Below, piece after piece: positions 15,401 through 25,200 of a stretch of 29,262 nucleotides of DNA (the first letter of the stretch is position 1; each line of letters starts with the position of its first letter). This DNA is from an uncultured Christensenella sp. (GTDB lineage: Bacteria > Bacillota > Clostridia > Christensenellales > Pumilibacteraceae), in assembly GCA_910577995.1 (NCBI GenBank), contig CAJTND010000010.1:1-29262 (forward strand). Reading direction: 5' to 3'. Below the pieces are notes generated by a model. It did no database searches. It worked only from the letters and a program-made list of their open reading frames with translations, and was not told the origin of the DNA. Both the position numbers and the translations under genes were made by a program.

Positions 15401-17260
15401 TCGGACGGAGCGATATATAACTTTATCATAGACGAGCTGCCCGACTATCTCGACGCATATATCAACAATAAAGCTCTTAGATCCGTCGACTTGCCGAAAC
15501 GCATTTCCGTTGCCGGCGAGTACGAGATCATCATAGTAGATAAATTCAGCGCGGAACAAACGCGCTTCGGCATCACGCTCGAAAAAAGATCCGCGCCGCG
15601 CATAGCGGTCGACGGCGATGCGCCGTCGTCGGTGACGGAGCGCGAATATATCGTGCGTAGATTTGCGTTTACCGATATGCCCGAGTATACGGAGATAACG
15701 ATAAACGGCGCGATATATAACGAGGTAGACGGTTATATTACCGCCGCGGGCGTGTACACGGCGGAGATAAGGGATATTTACGCCGCAACGTGCAATACCG
15801 TTACTGTCGTTGTCGACGGTACGGAAACGGACGTCGTTATGATATTCGACGATAACCGAAGGCAAAAGCTGGCGGACGGCGAAAGTTACGACGTGTACAG
15901 GTTCAGGATAAACCCGCTCGACGCAGAAAAGAAAGCATATACCGAGATAAGCGTCAACGGCGTTGTTTACGACTTCGGCGGAATGATAACGGGATTCGGA
16001 AAATACGTCGTCGCCGTGAAAGATCTTTATAAAAACACCGTCGAAACGATGAATATAACGATAACGCCGCGGGAGCTTGACGCGCGGCTTTCGTCCGAGC
16101 TCGGTGAGCTCGACCCGACGGACGGCGCGGTATACGATGCGGCATTTTTAACGGTCGACAGTCTTCCCGCTCATCTTTTGGTCGAGATAGACGACGAGCC
16201 CGTTCTCGCATATACCGACGCCTACACGCTCTACGCGTTCGGCGAGCATACGGTCGGGATCATAGACAGATACAATGGGCGGCGGCTCGACTTTACTATC
16301 CGCATAGCGGAGCGGTCGGATGCGCCCGAAATAACTTATGACGGCGGAACGGTTCTCCGCGGCGAGCAAGGCAGAAACTATTATGTTTACGCATTCGCTA
16401 TCGATGCGCTCGCGCACCAGGAAGTGACGGTCAACGGCGCAAAGATCGGGCACTGCGAATATACGGCGGCGGGCGAGTATAACATAGTCGCGCGCGATAT
16501 ATACAGCGGCGCGACGACGGCGTTTACCGTCACGGTAAAAAACATGACCGCGCTACCCAAGCTGTTCGCAGACGCGAATGACCCGTCGGATATCCGCGAC
16601 GGCGGCAATATCTCGGTCTATCGCTTCAAGCTCGAGTATGCCGAACCGTTCCAGTCCGAATATCTCGATATAACGGTGAACGGAGAAAAACACGTTGCAA
16701 ACGGTAAGTATTTTATAGCGAGCGGCGATTATGCGGTATGTATAAAAAATATCTTCGACGGATCGAAAACGACGTTCGGCGTCACGGTAAGACCGCGCGA
16801 GCTGTACTTGCCTATCGAGATAAACGGCGGTAAATTTATAAAAGCGACGGGCGCGATCCGCGTGCTCGATCATAAATTAGCGGACACATCGGAGATCGCC
16901 GAATATGCGGCGGTGAGCGAAACGCGGTCGAGCGCCGCGCCGAATGTTTACGAATATACCGTTGCAGACCGCTATTCCGATGCGTATATCACCGTAAGCG
17001 TTACGGTAACGGATATCAGCGGGATAATAGGTCTTGACGCAAACAAGACGATAGTCGACGGTACGATAACTCTTGCTATCGACGAAGATATTATGACCGC
17101 GGAAATGCGCGTCGACGGGCGCGCAGTCGATGCGCAGGAGCACGGCTACCGACTTACGGGCGATGCGGACGGCACGCATTACTATCTGCGCGTGACGAGC
17201 AAGCTCGACCCGACGGACGTGTACGAGATCTATTTGATCGTCAGAGGTGTAGGCAAATGA
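12482..17260 (+). CDS. Giant membrane-anchored protein with tandem ~75-residue beta repeats
   Basis: A 1,592-residue exported protein. An N-terminal hydrophobic segment (about residues 10-30) serves as signal anchor. A unique region (about 35-590) follows, then about 11-12 tandem units of roughly 75 residues, each with a core like I.VNG..Y, then G.Y.I.V.D.Y.G, then F.V.V.ERE. These read as consecutive Ig-like beta sandwiches forming a rod. There is no LPXTG motif or C-terminal membrane helix, so anchoring must be N-terminal unless the signal is cleaved. I chose the ATG at 12482 because AAAGGA lies nine bases upstream; an in-frame ATG at 12464 lies upstream of that site. It overlaps the toxin gene by four bases (ATGA), so the two are translationally coupled. 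It may display, export or receive the toxin. I do not recognise a named family. Confidence 0.65.
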   Translation: MVKVGFAKKYFIPLVVIATVLIGISLFISGGGRIRSVAENATQSDSETVTTVMPLDYHCFSDGSGYGSEVKEHHLDPNDAVEFTVKSGEGKMHNGWMTFPSAVTLRARALPTSSKIGSHTLSNDWAKSVDLSHMGYGDKSVSSIAGTADAVGRGVIVVCTENDDGEKSLQGFLPGFFKPSMNGDTPTDGIIPFKANGKYIVSLFFEAKGVGGNNHRIDIKFRIINTRSDQGHSNSIVIEDSANSGAYVPKNGATRNEFKVNFNDLHNLNVIYMYMSPTDEEGGGLVRNGQRFDAPGKYRFFQYLGPFDLGAFTITIDRRTPSASFGNIKAYPSGIPTCEGYVTVNWDAGNDSQWKIACEIYDRDTYTTESPGEMRGRDLSGSMKVEVPGRYKVVMRFDNSANLLAQGFEIATYDVDVEEYAKPSVNYEALTASRFNYIKTKWFELEYGGDIRCFYEYDRAFSYAMSIEDGIVNNEGEFRAYYCNKYSEINSLYNKYGGTHSAKISSIRRNTTDNIKLTAVMNERAEKRITENYFDCHDRTERVFEENSMFDRSHLYLDDTFQFVQKGAWETSTVHYVRPNGESGTIPYGVPVGQIGLPDGRYDITESDIYGNSTRYTVYRDISAPVVGIRLNDSRRIDATQTEYITDYFEISDHRDEYDPWAVLKVNGQYYLHGDYIPTFYDSGVYNIECYDRNKNKTNFAVVVRERELSVSLNADNRSNFYEAKNGGNFTVFNFSLEMRNARFPDVFYEFTVNGTEMPYHELNRTLTQFGVYSIDVRDKYSEEKISFGVRIAERELAPILVWDDNELTRIENNGRYTVNRFRIEYDDLYIRIDGNNKCGGYLSVGGVYELTAVDIYSGARLDFTVTVEERDISLAAKTDHNADVVLTGGEYTIVDQFKLERLSEDKLYYMSVKINGVAYDNRGMMFAEPGIYKIDVENIFNGKKYESVFVIEERPLELIYRINNDTWCVNGNSDGAIYNFIIDELPDYLDAYINNKALRSVDLPKRISVAGEYEIIIVDKFSAEQTRFGITLEKRSAPRIAVDGDAPSSVTEREYIVRRFAFTDMPEYTEITINGAIYNEVDGYITAAGVYTAEIRDIYAATCNTVTVVVDGTETDVVMIFDDNRRQKLADGESYDVYRFRINPLDAEKKAYTEISVNGVVYDFGGMITGFGKYVVAVKDLYKNTVETMNITITPRELDARLSSELGELDPTDGAVYDAAFLTVDSLPAHLLVEIDDEPVLAYTDAYTLYAFGEHTVGIIDRYNGRRLDFTIRIAERSDAPEITYDGGTVLRGEQGRNYYVYAFAIDALAHQEVTVNGAKIGHCEYTAAGEYNIVARDIYSGATTAFTVTVKNMTALPKLFADANDPSDIRDGGNISVYRFKLEYAEPFQSEYLDITVNGEKHVANGKYFIASGDYAVCIKNIFDGSKTTFGVTVRPRELYLPIEINGGKFIKATGAIRVLDHKLADTSEIAEYAAVSETRSSAAPNVYEYTVADRYSDAYITVSVTVTDISGIIGLDANKTIVDGTITLAIDEDIMTAEMRVDGRAVDAQEHGYRLTGDADGTHYYLRVTSKLDPTDVYEIYLIVRGVGK

Positions 17261-20200
17261 AAAAGATCGGCGAATGGAAATACCGAAACGGGCTGACTCG
17301 TATAATAACGCTGCTGTTGATAGCGGTGATGACGAGCTTCGCCGTTTATAATCTATTGACGCTTATACCTGCGGACCGCGGTTCCAAGCCGACGCCCAAA
17401 GCGACAATAGAATACACCGACGACGGGAATATCCGCGAAATAGCTACCAATTTCGAGATAGACGGCGGAACGGACAAAAAAGAATACGGCTATTACAATA
17501 CGACAGTAAATATCGACGAAACCGACCGCTTGGTGTCGTATACCGCGGGCGATAGCGAAGTAGAGTTCGAGAGCAATTACGTATCGGGCTTGCTTGTCGA
17601 CACGGTTAAATACCGCGGCAGGCAGGTCATGGAAAAAACGTATTTCGGCGGCGATATGAAACCGGATATCGTCGAATACGGCGATTTTTCCGTAATGTAC
17701 GACTACAACGCCGACGGCACGATAAGAGCGGTCAAGACCAACGAAAACACCGTTCAGACGATGCGCGCGCAAATGACTGCGGAACAGCGTCGCGGCGGGT
17801 CGGGTGCGGGCGCGCATGCCGCCGCGCGGAGCACGGGCGAAACTATAGCCGTCAAGTCGAACGGAAAGACGGTCTACGAATACGAGACCGACGCGCAGTC
17901 GCGCATAGTGTACGAAGCCGACGCGATAAACGGCTGCGCTTACGGCTATACATACATCGGCGGAACGCTCACCGAGATAAAAAAATACCGTATATTCGAC
18001 GGGATAGCATTCAATTACGAAACGATAGACGTTGCGCAAAACTTCGACTTCGATTTTGTCGATACGCGTTACGGCTACGAGTACGGCGGAAAGACATATA
18101 TAACTAAATCAGCGTCCGAAAACGAAACTACGTATTATTCCTATGTCAACGACAGGCTTACCGTAGAAATAACCGACGGAGCAATGACGGAATACATACT
18201 CGACGGCGAGCTCAAATACGCAGGGCTCGTGTATGACGGCGAAACGTTTTTTTACGGTTACGATACGCTCGGCAGGATAGACGCGTTGCTCGACAGATAC
18301 GGTAACGTCGTAGTAAAATACTACTTTACCGCGACGGGCGAGCTTTATGCGACCGCCGGCGCGTTTGCGGAAACGCTCGGCAAAGCCAACTCGATTCTTT
18401 TCGACGGAAAAGGCGTATACGACCATGCCCGCGGCGTGTATTACACAGCCGACGGCGTGTACGACCCCGCAACGTCGAGAACGAAAAAAATCGCGGACGG
18501 AACGACGGCGACCGTCGTCAACACGACGGCGACGGCGGAAGAGTATCTCAAAAAAGCACCCGTCAATAAGCACACCGTAATACACGACAAGGTAATGCAG
18601 ATAGTCAGCGCATACTTCGACCGCGAAAAAGTCGAGGTAGGCTTCGGGCTGTACGTCGAAACCGAAGCGGGCGAAAAAACGGGCATTGTCGATATTTATA
18701 CATTGCCGTACGAAATAGCGCCGTTTACCTGCGGCAACCTGCTTAACGGAAATCAGGTATACGACGTAGTATTAAATACGGAAACGCAGTTGCGCAACGC
18801 TCGGGAGAAAATGCGCGAGCTTACCGACGAAAACAGCGACAAACGCGTAAACTACTTTTCGTCGTACAAGCCCCAGAGCGGCACTATGGATATCTGCGGC
18901 GAGTTCGTCTTTCTCGGCAGTCTTATACGCTATGCGACTATCGAAAACGGCATCATTATTTACGACGTGCTCGAAAACACGTCGGATAATTACAGCGGAA
19001 ATACCAACGTATATGACTACGACAGATCGCTGTATATTATATTTAATAAACCCGACTACGAGATAGAAATGTTCGAGGGCGTCCGCATCATAGCGGGCAT
19101 GACCCAGGAATACTACGACAACGTTCAGGAACAGCTCGAGGTCGCGCAGGCAAACGCTCAGCTCACCTCGGATAAGATAAACGCCTACGAAGACCCGGCA
19201 ATCTTTAATACCAACGACAGCAAGAACATATGGGATCTCGTCAAGATACCTAATGGAATGACGTGGGTATTTGACGAAAACGGGGAAGCGTCGGTCAAAA
19301 AACTTCCCGAGCCGGAATCGGGTCGGTTTTGGCGTGCCGTCGCGCTCGGCGTCGCGGTCGTCGCCACTATTGTAGTTACGGCGGTCGTTACGATAGCGAC
19401 GGTCGGCTGCGGCACGCCGATAGTTGCCGCAGTGTGCGCAGGCGCGCTGATAGGCGCAGGCACGGGATTCGTGATAGGCGCGGCGACGGGCTTTGCTTTC
19501 GAGCTCGGGTCGCAGATAGCAAGCGGCGAAGATATCGATTGGGCGGCGATAGGTATGACGGCGCTCGAATTCGGCGTTACGTGCGCGGAAGTAGGCGGTA
19601 TCACAGGAGCCGCGCTCGGCGGCGGACTTGCATTCGGCGGTTGTTTTGTCGCCGGCACGGAAGTTGCGACGCCGGAAGGGAATACCGCTATCGAGGATAT
19701 CGCGGTCGGGGATACGGTGCTCGCGCGCAACGACAAAACAGGTGAAACGGAAGAAAAGGAAGTAACTGAAACTTACGTAAAACAAGCGCATGAAACGGTA
19801 AAGCTTACGGTCGACGGAGAAGAGATAGAAACGACAAAGGGACACCCCGTGTATGTTGAGAATAAAGGTTATATAGCGGCGTCGCAACTGCGAGCAGGCG
19901 ATATATTAGTCGACGTTAACGGGGAAAAACACGTGCTGGAAAAAGTTCGGCACGAGCTGAAAGAGCGTCCGATATCAGTATACAACTTCGCGGTCGCAGA
20001 CGACCATAACTATTATGTCGGCAAGACGGGCGTGCTCGTGCATAATGTATGCGGAGGCATTACGCTTAGTGGTAAGCAAACAGAAGCTTTAATAGCTTAT
20101 GCTATGTTTACTGGTTTGTCAATCTCAGAAATTTTAATTTTACTTGCTATTGGTAAGATAACGTGGTTTGAAATATTTACATGTGAAATTACAGATGAGA

Positions 20201-20811
20201 ATGAAAAAGAAAAAGCTTCTGATATAGATTGGGATTTGCCAAAGCCACGGCCAAATAATGATGAGCCGCATTATAGATTTGCTTTTATAGAAAATGGGAT
20301 AAAAAACGATATACATATTGAGAAAACACAATTTACTTTAACGGAGGCATCATTAATTATCGCTTTAACATTTTTAGTTATTGATATAAATGAGTTAATA
20401 GATGATCTGAAGAAAAATCCTAGTGATATTGAATTTGCATCAAAGTTTATAAATTTAGACATTGATATAAATAATTTTGTTATGAAATATGTTGAAAGGC
20501 TTTATAAAGAAATTATAAAAATGGATAATGAGGCAAATATTTATGCTATAGGATTTTACACAAAAAATAAACCTCATGCATTAGCCTTGCAAATTTGTGC
20601 ATCTACATTATTAGAATTACTAGGTGTTGATATCATAACGTCTCATCACTATAAACCAGAAGAACTAAGTAATAAAACTGCTGCACAGTATAAGCATTAC
20701 CATGTAAAACTAAAAAACTTAGATTATTTGAATGACTTTTCTCAGTATGGAGATGAATTTCTGAAAAAACTAGGAAATTATCATTTATTTTATGATAAAC
20801 GCGTGAGATAA
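17257..20811 (+). CDS. Rhs-like polymorphic toxin with pretoxin Hint domain
   Basis: A 1,184-residue polymorphic toxin. An N-terminal membrane segment (about 14-36) is followed by degenerate YD/Rhs repeats. An Rhs-core-like stretch (about 331-410) has YGYDTLGRIDALLDRYGN, then LGKANSILFDGKGVYD, then YDPATSR. A Gly/Ala/Val-rich hydrophobic segment (about 692-750) precedes the Hint domain, which runs from Cys796 (CFVAGTEVATPEG) through the TKGHPVYVE block to the terminal VHN (His929, Asn930). These are the residues used for autocatalytic cleavage. The last 254 residues form an AT-rich C-terminal toxin with no motif I recognise. The Hint domain probably releases it. The cognate immunity gene should be the next one, which starts on the last base of this stop codon. 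Confidence 0.85.
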   Translation: MKKIGEWKYRNGLTRIITLLLIAVMTSFAVYNLLTLIPADRGSKPTPKATIEYTDDGNIREIATNFEIDGGTDKKEYGYYNTTVNIDETDRLVSYTAGDSEVEFESNYVSGLLVDTVKYRGRQVMEKTYFGGDMKPDIVEYGDFSVMYDYNADGTIRAVKTNENTVQTMRAQMTAEQRRGGSGAGAHAAARSTGETIAVKSNGKTVYEYETDAQSRIVYEADAINGCAYGYTYIGGTLTEIKKYRIFDGIAFNYETIDVAQNFDFDFVDTRYGYEYGGKTYITKSASENETTYYSYVNDRLTVEITDGAMTEYILDGELKYAGLVYDGETFFYGYDTLGRIDALLDRYGNVVVKYYFTATGELYATAGAFAETLGKANSILFDGKGVYDHARGVYYTADGVYDPATSRTKKIADGTTATVVNTTATAEEYLKKAPVNKHTVIHDKVMQIVSAYFDREKVEVGFGLYVETEAGEKTGIVDIYTLPYEIAPFTCGNLLNGNQVYDVVLNTETQLRNAREKMRELTDENSDKRVNYFSSYKPQSGTMDICGEFVFLGSLIRYATIENGIIIYDVLENTSDNYSGNTNVYDYDRSLYIIFNKPDYEIEMFEGVRIIAGMTQEYYDNVQEQLEVAQANAQLTSDKINAYEDPAIFNTNDSKNIWDLVKIPNGMTWVFDENGEASVKKLPEPESGRFWRAVALGVAVVATIVVTAVVTIATVGCGTPIVAAVCAGALIGAGTGFVIGAATGFAFELGSQIASGEDIDWAAIGMTALEFGVTCAEVGGITGAALGGGLAFGGCFVAGTEVATPEGNTAIEDIAVGDTVLARNDKTGETEEKEVTETYVKQAHETVKLTVDGEEIETTKGHPVYVENKGYIAASQLRAGDILVDVNGEKHVLEKVRHELKERPISVYNFAVADDHNYYVGKTGVLVHNVCGGITLSGKQTEALIAYAMFTGLSISEILILLAIGKITWFEIFTCEITDENEKEKASDIDWDLPKPRPNNDEPHYRFAFIENGIKNDIHIEKTQFTLTEASLIIALTFLVIDINELIDDLKKNPSDIEFASKFINLDIDINNFVMKYVERLYKEIIKMDNEANIYAIGFYTKNKPHALALQICASTLLELLGVDIITSHHYKPEELSNKTAAQYKHYHVKLKNLDYLNDFSQYGDEFLKKLGNYHLFYDKRVR

Positions 20812-22100
20812 TGAACGGATATTATAGATATAACTTAAAAAATAATTGGGGCAACGTAATAGGTTTTCTGATAGATCATTGCGATAGCTTTGCTGTTAGA
20901 AGCGGTAGCTTAAGCCTTAATAAGTTTTCATCTATCGTATTAGAAGATGTACTTTCGTATGAGCCAAACAGTCTTTTACGTAACGATTTTATAGAATACG
21001 ATACAGCGAATAAAATCGGGTTTCTTAAGTTTCGGATAAGTCCCAATTCTATAAAATGGCTTAAACTGCATAGAAGCTTGAGCGATTTCGATGAAACCTT
21101 TTATGAAAAAGTTTTTAATATCGATAGGGACAAATTGAATAGAAAATACATTTTCAGCGATATATGCTTTTATTGCGGAGAAAAGCTGCTTTTAGAAACC
21201 GAGACGGAAAACGGTTACATAGGGATAGCGGATGACGATCCGGATTTTGAGCGGCAATTTTACGCAATTCTTGATAGTGCGATCGCGAAAGAAAATGCCA
21301 CTATAACGAGCATGATAAAGGAATGGACGGGGTTGATTTCAAAAGGGGCGAATAGGGAAGAATATATCGATAAATTCGTTTCCGATAAATATCCTATAAG
21401 CGTGTTTCTTGTTATGTTTGATAAGCATAAGCTTTACATAAACAAGTGGATTGATTTTTATGAGAAAATAGATACAGAAATAGTGGCTGAAATAGTTGTG
21501 AAGAAACTGAAAAGCCTAGGAGACCCCGTAGAAGATATCGCAGAGGTTTATCGTTGGTTTAACTTTGCCAATGAAAAATATATGGATTTTTATGCCTCGT
21601 CAAACAAAAAGATAAAATTGAATTACAATGGAATTTTATCAGGTGCAAATTATATTGCACGGTATCTTTTGTCGCTTTCGCAAGAGCTTTTCAAAGAATC
21701 TTTTAGAAAAGCGCTTATTAACAGCGAAAAATTCGTTGTTTCGTTAGATTATTTGAGATCGATTTTTGATGTATGGGATGCCTTTGGTTTGCCTATCGAA
21801 ATACTGTCGATTGACGATATTACGGCAATAAAAAAAGGCTGGGATGACGTGGGATATTATAATAAAGACGGAGAAAATATCAAGCAAGGGGTTTTATTGG
21901 CTTGGTTTATTCGGCGCATACGCTTTCTTTGTCGTAGGAACAGTAAGTCGGATATCATATCCGATAAAAAATTGTTTATAACGAAATATTCCGAAAAAGA
22001 TCGTGACATAAACTATGATTTAGAATTGGCGTATGCGTATATGTACGGTATTACTTATAAGCAAAGTTTTTCCCATGCCTATGCATATTTGCGTAAAATA
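20047..22100 (+). other. AT-rich toxin/immunity cartridge (probable horizontal replacement)
   Basis: Base composition changes at the end of the Hint domain. A 60-base sample at 19561-19620 is 67% GC, samples at 20341-20400 and 21601-21660 are 25% GC, and 22141-22200 is back to 53%. The AT-rich block covers the toxin domain and most of the next gene. This is the expected footprint of C-terminal toxin exchange by recombination at a conserved pretoxin domain. The right edge is approximate. Confidence 0.7.
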
Positions 22101-22283
22101 GCAAATGAGCCTAATTTTTATGACTGTCAGTTCGACCTTGCGCGATGCTACCTTAACGGCTGGGGAACGGAGAAGGATATAGAGCAGGCAAAGCATTGGT
22201 TCGAGGTCGCGGCGATGAATGGACACCCGAAAGCTCGGGAACAGCTCGATAGGATAGAAAAAGCGGAGCATAACGGTCGATAA
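20811..22283 (+). CDS. Probable immunity protein with C-terminal Sel1-like repeats
   Basis: A 490-residue cytosolic protein (no signal peptide or membrane helix). It starts in a TAATG overlap with the toxin stop, the position typical of an immunity gene. The first 390 or so residues are AT-rich, helical and not recognised. The C-terminal 80 residues resemble Sel1/TPR-like repeats (LELAYAYMYGI...AYAYLRKIA, then FDLARCYLNGWGTEKDIEQAKHWFEVAAMNGHPKA). The Sel1 part has host-like GC, so it may be a retained 3' end onto which a new front was recombined. It is larger than most immunity proteins. The role is inferred from position only; other roles (chaperone or adaptor of the toxin) are possible. 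Confidence 0.55.
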   Translation: MNGYYRYNLKNNWGNVIGFLIDHCDSFAVRSGSLSLNKFSSIVLEDVLSYEPNSLLRNDFIEYDTANKIGFLKFRISPNSIKWLKLHRSLSDFDETFYEKVFNIDRDKLNRKYIFSDICFYCGEKLLLETETENGYIGIADDDPDFERQFYAILDSAIAKENATITSMIKEWTGLISKGANREEYIDKFVSDKYPISVFLVMFDKHKLYINKWIDFYEKIDTEIVAEIVVKKLKSLGDPVEDIAEVYRWFNFANEKYMDFYASSNKKIKLNYNGILSGANYIARYLLSLSQELFKESFRKALINSEKFVVSLDYLRSIFDVWDAFGLPIEILSIDDITAIKKGWDDVGYYNKDGENIKQGVLLAWFIRRIRFLCRRNSKSDIISDKKLFITKYSEKDRDINYDLELAYAYMYGITYKQSFSHAYAYLRKIANEPNFYDCQFDLARCYLNGWGTEKDIEQAKHWFEVAAMNGHPKAREQLDRIEKAEHNGR

Positions 22284-22285
22284 CA

Positions 22286-25200
22286 ATGGTCAAGAGAAAA
22301 ACTTTATTTACTGTAATACTGATCGCGCTTTTTGCTTTGGGTATCTTCGGCGTGTGCTATTGCGCGCGTGCAGCGGCGGAGAGCGGCGTCGGCACTGCGG
22401 AAGATCCGCATATTATCTCCACGCCCGAACAGTTAAAAACATTTGCCGACGAAATATCGAGCGGAACTGTCGACGGGTATAACGGTGAATATTTCGTTTT
22501 GAGCAACGATATAGACATGAGCGGCATATGCGCGGCGAGCCCTGAGGGATGGGATCCCGTCGGCGATTATCTGAGCAGGTTCAAGGGGCATTTCGACGGG
22601 CGGGGGTTCGCCGTAAAAAACCTCGATATAGTTCGACCCGATGAGAATTATGTCGGGCTTTTCGGTATACTCGACGAGGCGGCGACGGTGGTCGGTCTAA
22701 GTGTTTACGGTGACATCGTCGGAAAAAACAATACGGGCGGGATCGCAGGACAGAACTTCGGCAGGATAGAAAACTGCTTTAATCATGCTCGGATACATAA
22801 CGATACGGCGGAAATGGCGATGAACGTCGGAGGCATTACCGGGCTGAACGGGGGCGCGGTAGTCGGTTGCGGCAACTTCGGCGATATAGACGGCGCGCTG
22901 TATTTTGTCGGCGGCGTCGTCGGGATAAACGATGCCGTCGTGGAAGGGTGTTTCGGAGCGGCGGAGGTATCTTCTCTGCTTAAGTACGGCGGCGGCGTTG
23001 TCGGCATGAACAGCGACGGTGCGATCGTGTCCGAGTCGTTCAACAGCGGCGCGGTCGATGTAGATACTTACTCGGGCGGCGTGGTCGGCGGCAACGACGG
23101 CACGGTCGCATGCGTTTACAATACCGCGGCGGTCATGTCGACGGATCACGCGGGCGGGATCTGCGGAACAAACGGCGGCGTTTTGAGCAATGCTTATAAC
23201 CGTACCGAAACTATCTCGGGCAGGGTGCATAAGGGCGCGATATGCGGCAGGAACGTCGGCTCGGTCGAACTTTGCTACAACTCCGCTACGCTATATCCCG
23301 ACAGCGTCGATTGCGTGGGCGTCGACGATTTCGATCTGTCTATGCCCGACGTCATATTGGCAGGCGGCAAGCTCGGCGGTCTGGCGCAAGGCGTCGGCGC
23401 GGGAAAATGGATCAAGCGCGAGTTTGACGACGGGAATTGGTACATGCCCGAGCTCGCTATGCTCGGCGGCAGTACATGCGAGGTCGCGGCGAGCGCGTCA
23501 AGACAGAGCGCGGCAGCCGCGCGGATAACGGTCGCCGCCGCCGACGTGGCGATAGATAACGACAGGTTTATATACAGCGGCGGGGAGCACAAGCCCGACG
23601 TGCTGTTAGGCGGGAGCATTGCGGCGGAGAACGTTATATATACGCGAAAGACGACCGACGGTATCGATGCGGGCGGCGAGAACGGCGCGAGCGTCGAGAT
23701 AACGTTCATCAATTATTATAAAGGGATCTTCACATTCGCGTTTACCGTCGCCAAGCGCGAGATATCACTCGATTGGTCTGATGACGCGATCGTGTATAAC
23801 GGCAGTGTTCAAACGCCGATTGCGCGCGCGGTCGGCGCAGTCGACGGCGAAAACATCGAGTTTGAATACGAAACGTCGGGCGGTATAAATGCGGGCAGGC
23901 ATACGGCGAGAGCCGTTATTGCCGACGAGCGCGACGCGAACAATTACAGTATAAAAAATGCGGAGACCGAGTATACGATATTGCGTTCCGACTTATTTAT
24001 AGCCGCCGCCGCAGATACCGTTTACAACGGCAAAGCGCAAAAGCCGACGGTGGAAATAATATCGGGAAAGATAGGCGACGAGCACATCGTTTTCGATATA
24101 GACGGCTGGCAAGATAATATCGATGCGGGCGAATATACCGTTGCGATAAGGCTTGAAGATAACGCCGTCAATGCGAATTACTTTTTGCGTGCGGATAAGC
24201 TCGGTTATGCGATCGACCGAAGATCGGTCGAGATCGAGTGGGCGGCACGGCAGACGGTCTTTAACGGTCGGGCATGCCATCCCGAGGCTTTCGTATCAGA
24301 CAGCGCCGACGGCGACGAAATAGCGCTCCGTTATTCGGGGCATGAAAACAACGTGCACGTCGGCACGGGCTATACGGTGAGCGCCGAGCTTGTAGAAAAC
24401 GCTGTCGGCAAAAACTACACGGCGGAGCGCAGTGTGTGCGTTTACGATATAACGCCCGCGCCGATCTCTTTGACTTTTTCCGACGCGCCGCTTATTTACA
24501 ACGGCAAGCCGCAGTATCCGCAATTTACTGCGTCGGGACTATGCGGCGGATATGCGGAGTTTATAGTAAGCGGTCACGAGAATAATATCGCCGCTACCGT
24601 CGGCGAAGATCATACCGTTACCGTCAGGCTGCGCGACGGGTCGGACTACGCGCTCGAGCCTGTTACAGTGCATTACGGGATCGAGCCGATGCCGATAGTC
24701 GTTAAGTGGAAGGACGGCGCGCTCGTTTACAACGGCGCTGTACTGCGACCCGATGCGGAAGTCGTTACAGATACGCCCGATAAGGTCGAGCTTGTATACG
24801 GCGGTTACGACGGACGCGATGCGGGGAGCGGGTATCGAATAGAAATTTCCTCGGCTAACGGCAATTATATCGTTACGAATACTCTTACCTACGACATAGC
24901 GCCGCGTCCGGTAGAGGTCGTGCTGTCTGCGGAGCGTTTCGTTTATAACGGAAAAGAACAAAAGCCCGAAGTCGTTTCGATAACGGGAGTTTTGCCCGGC
25001 GATACGGTCGGCTGCGTTTTACGCTGTCCGCAGTCCGTGCGTTCGGGAGAGTACGTCGCGGAGGTCGAATTGACCGACGGGAATTATACGGTCGGGAACG
25101 CGGTCTGTCGTTATGTTATCGGCAAGAAACAGATGATCATCGACGGAGTGGCGGTCGCGGACAAGACGTTCGACGGTTCGACATCGGTCGTGCCGACGGG

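Noticed and set aside
13274..15865. Long minus-strand frames (389 and 415 codons) opposite the repeat protein
   Set aside because: The plus-strand frame has a promoter, ribosome site, signal anchor and repeats. The antisense frames show none of these.
19642..20046. True intein with homing endonuclease
   Set aside because: The Hint domain is about 135 residues, has no endonuclease insert and no C-extein Ser/Thr/Cys-based host protein. It fits the pretoxin Hint type.
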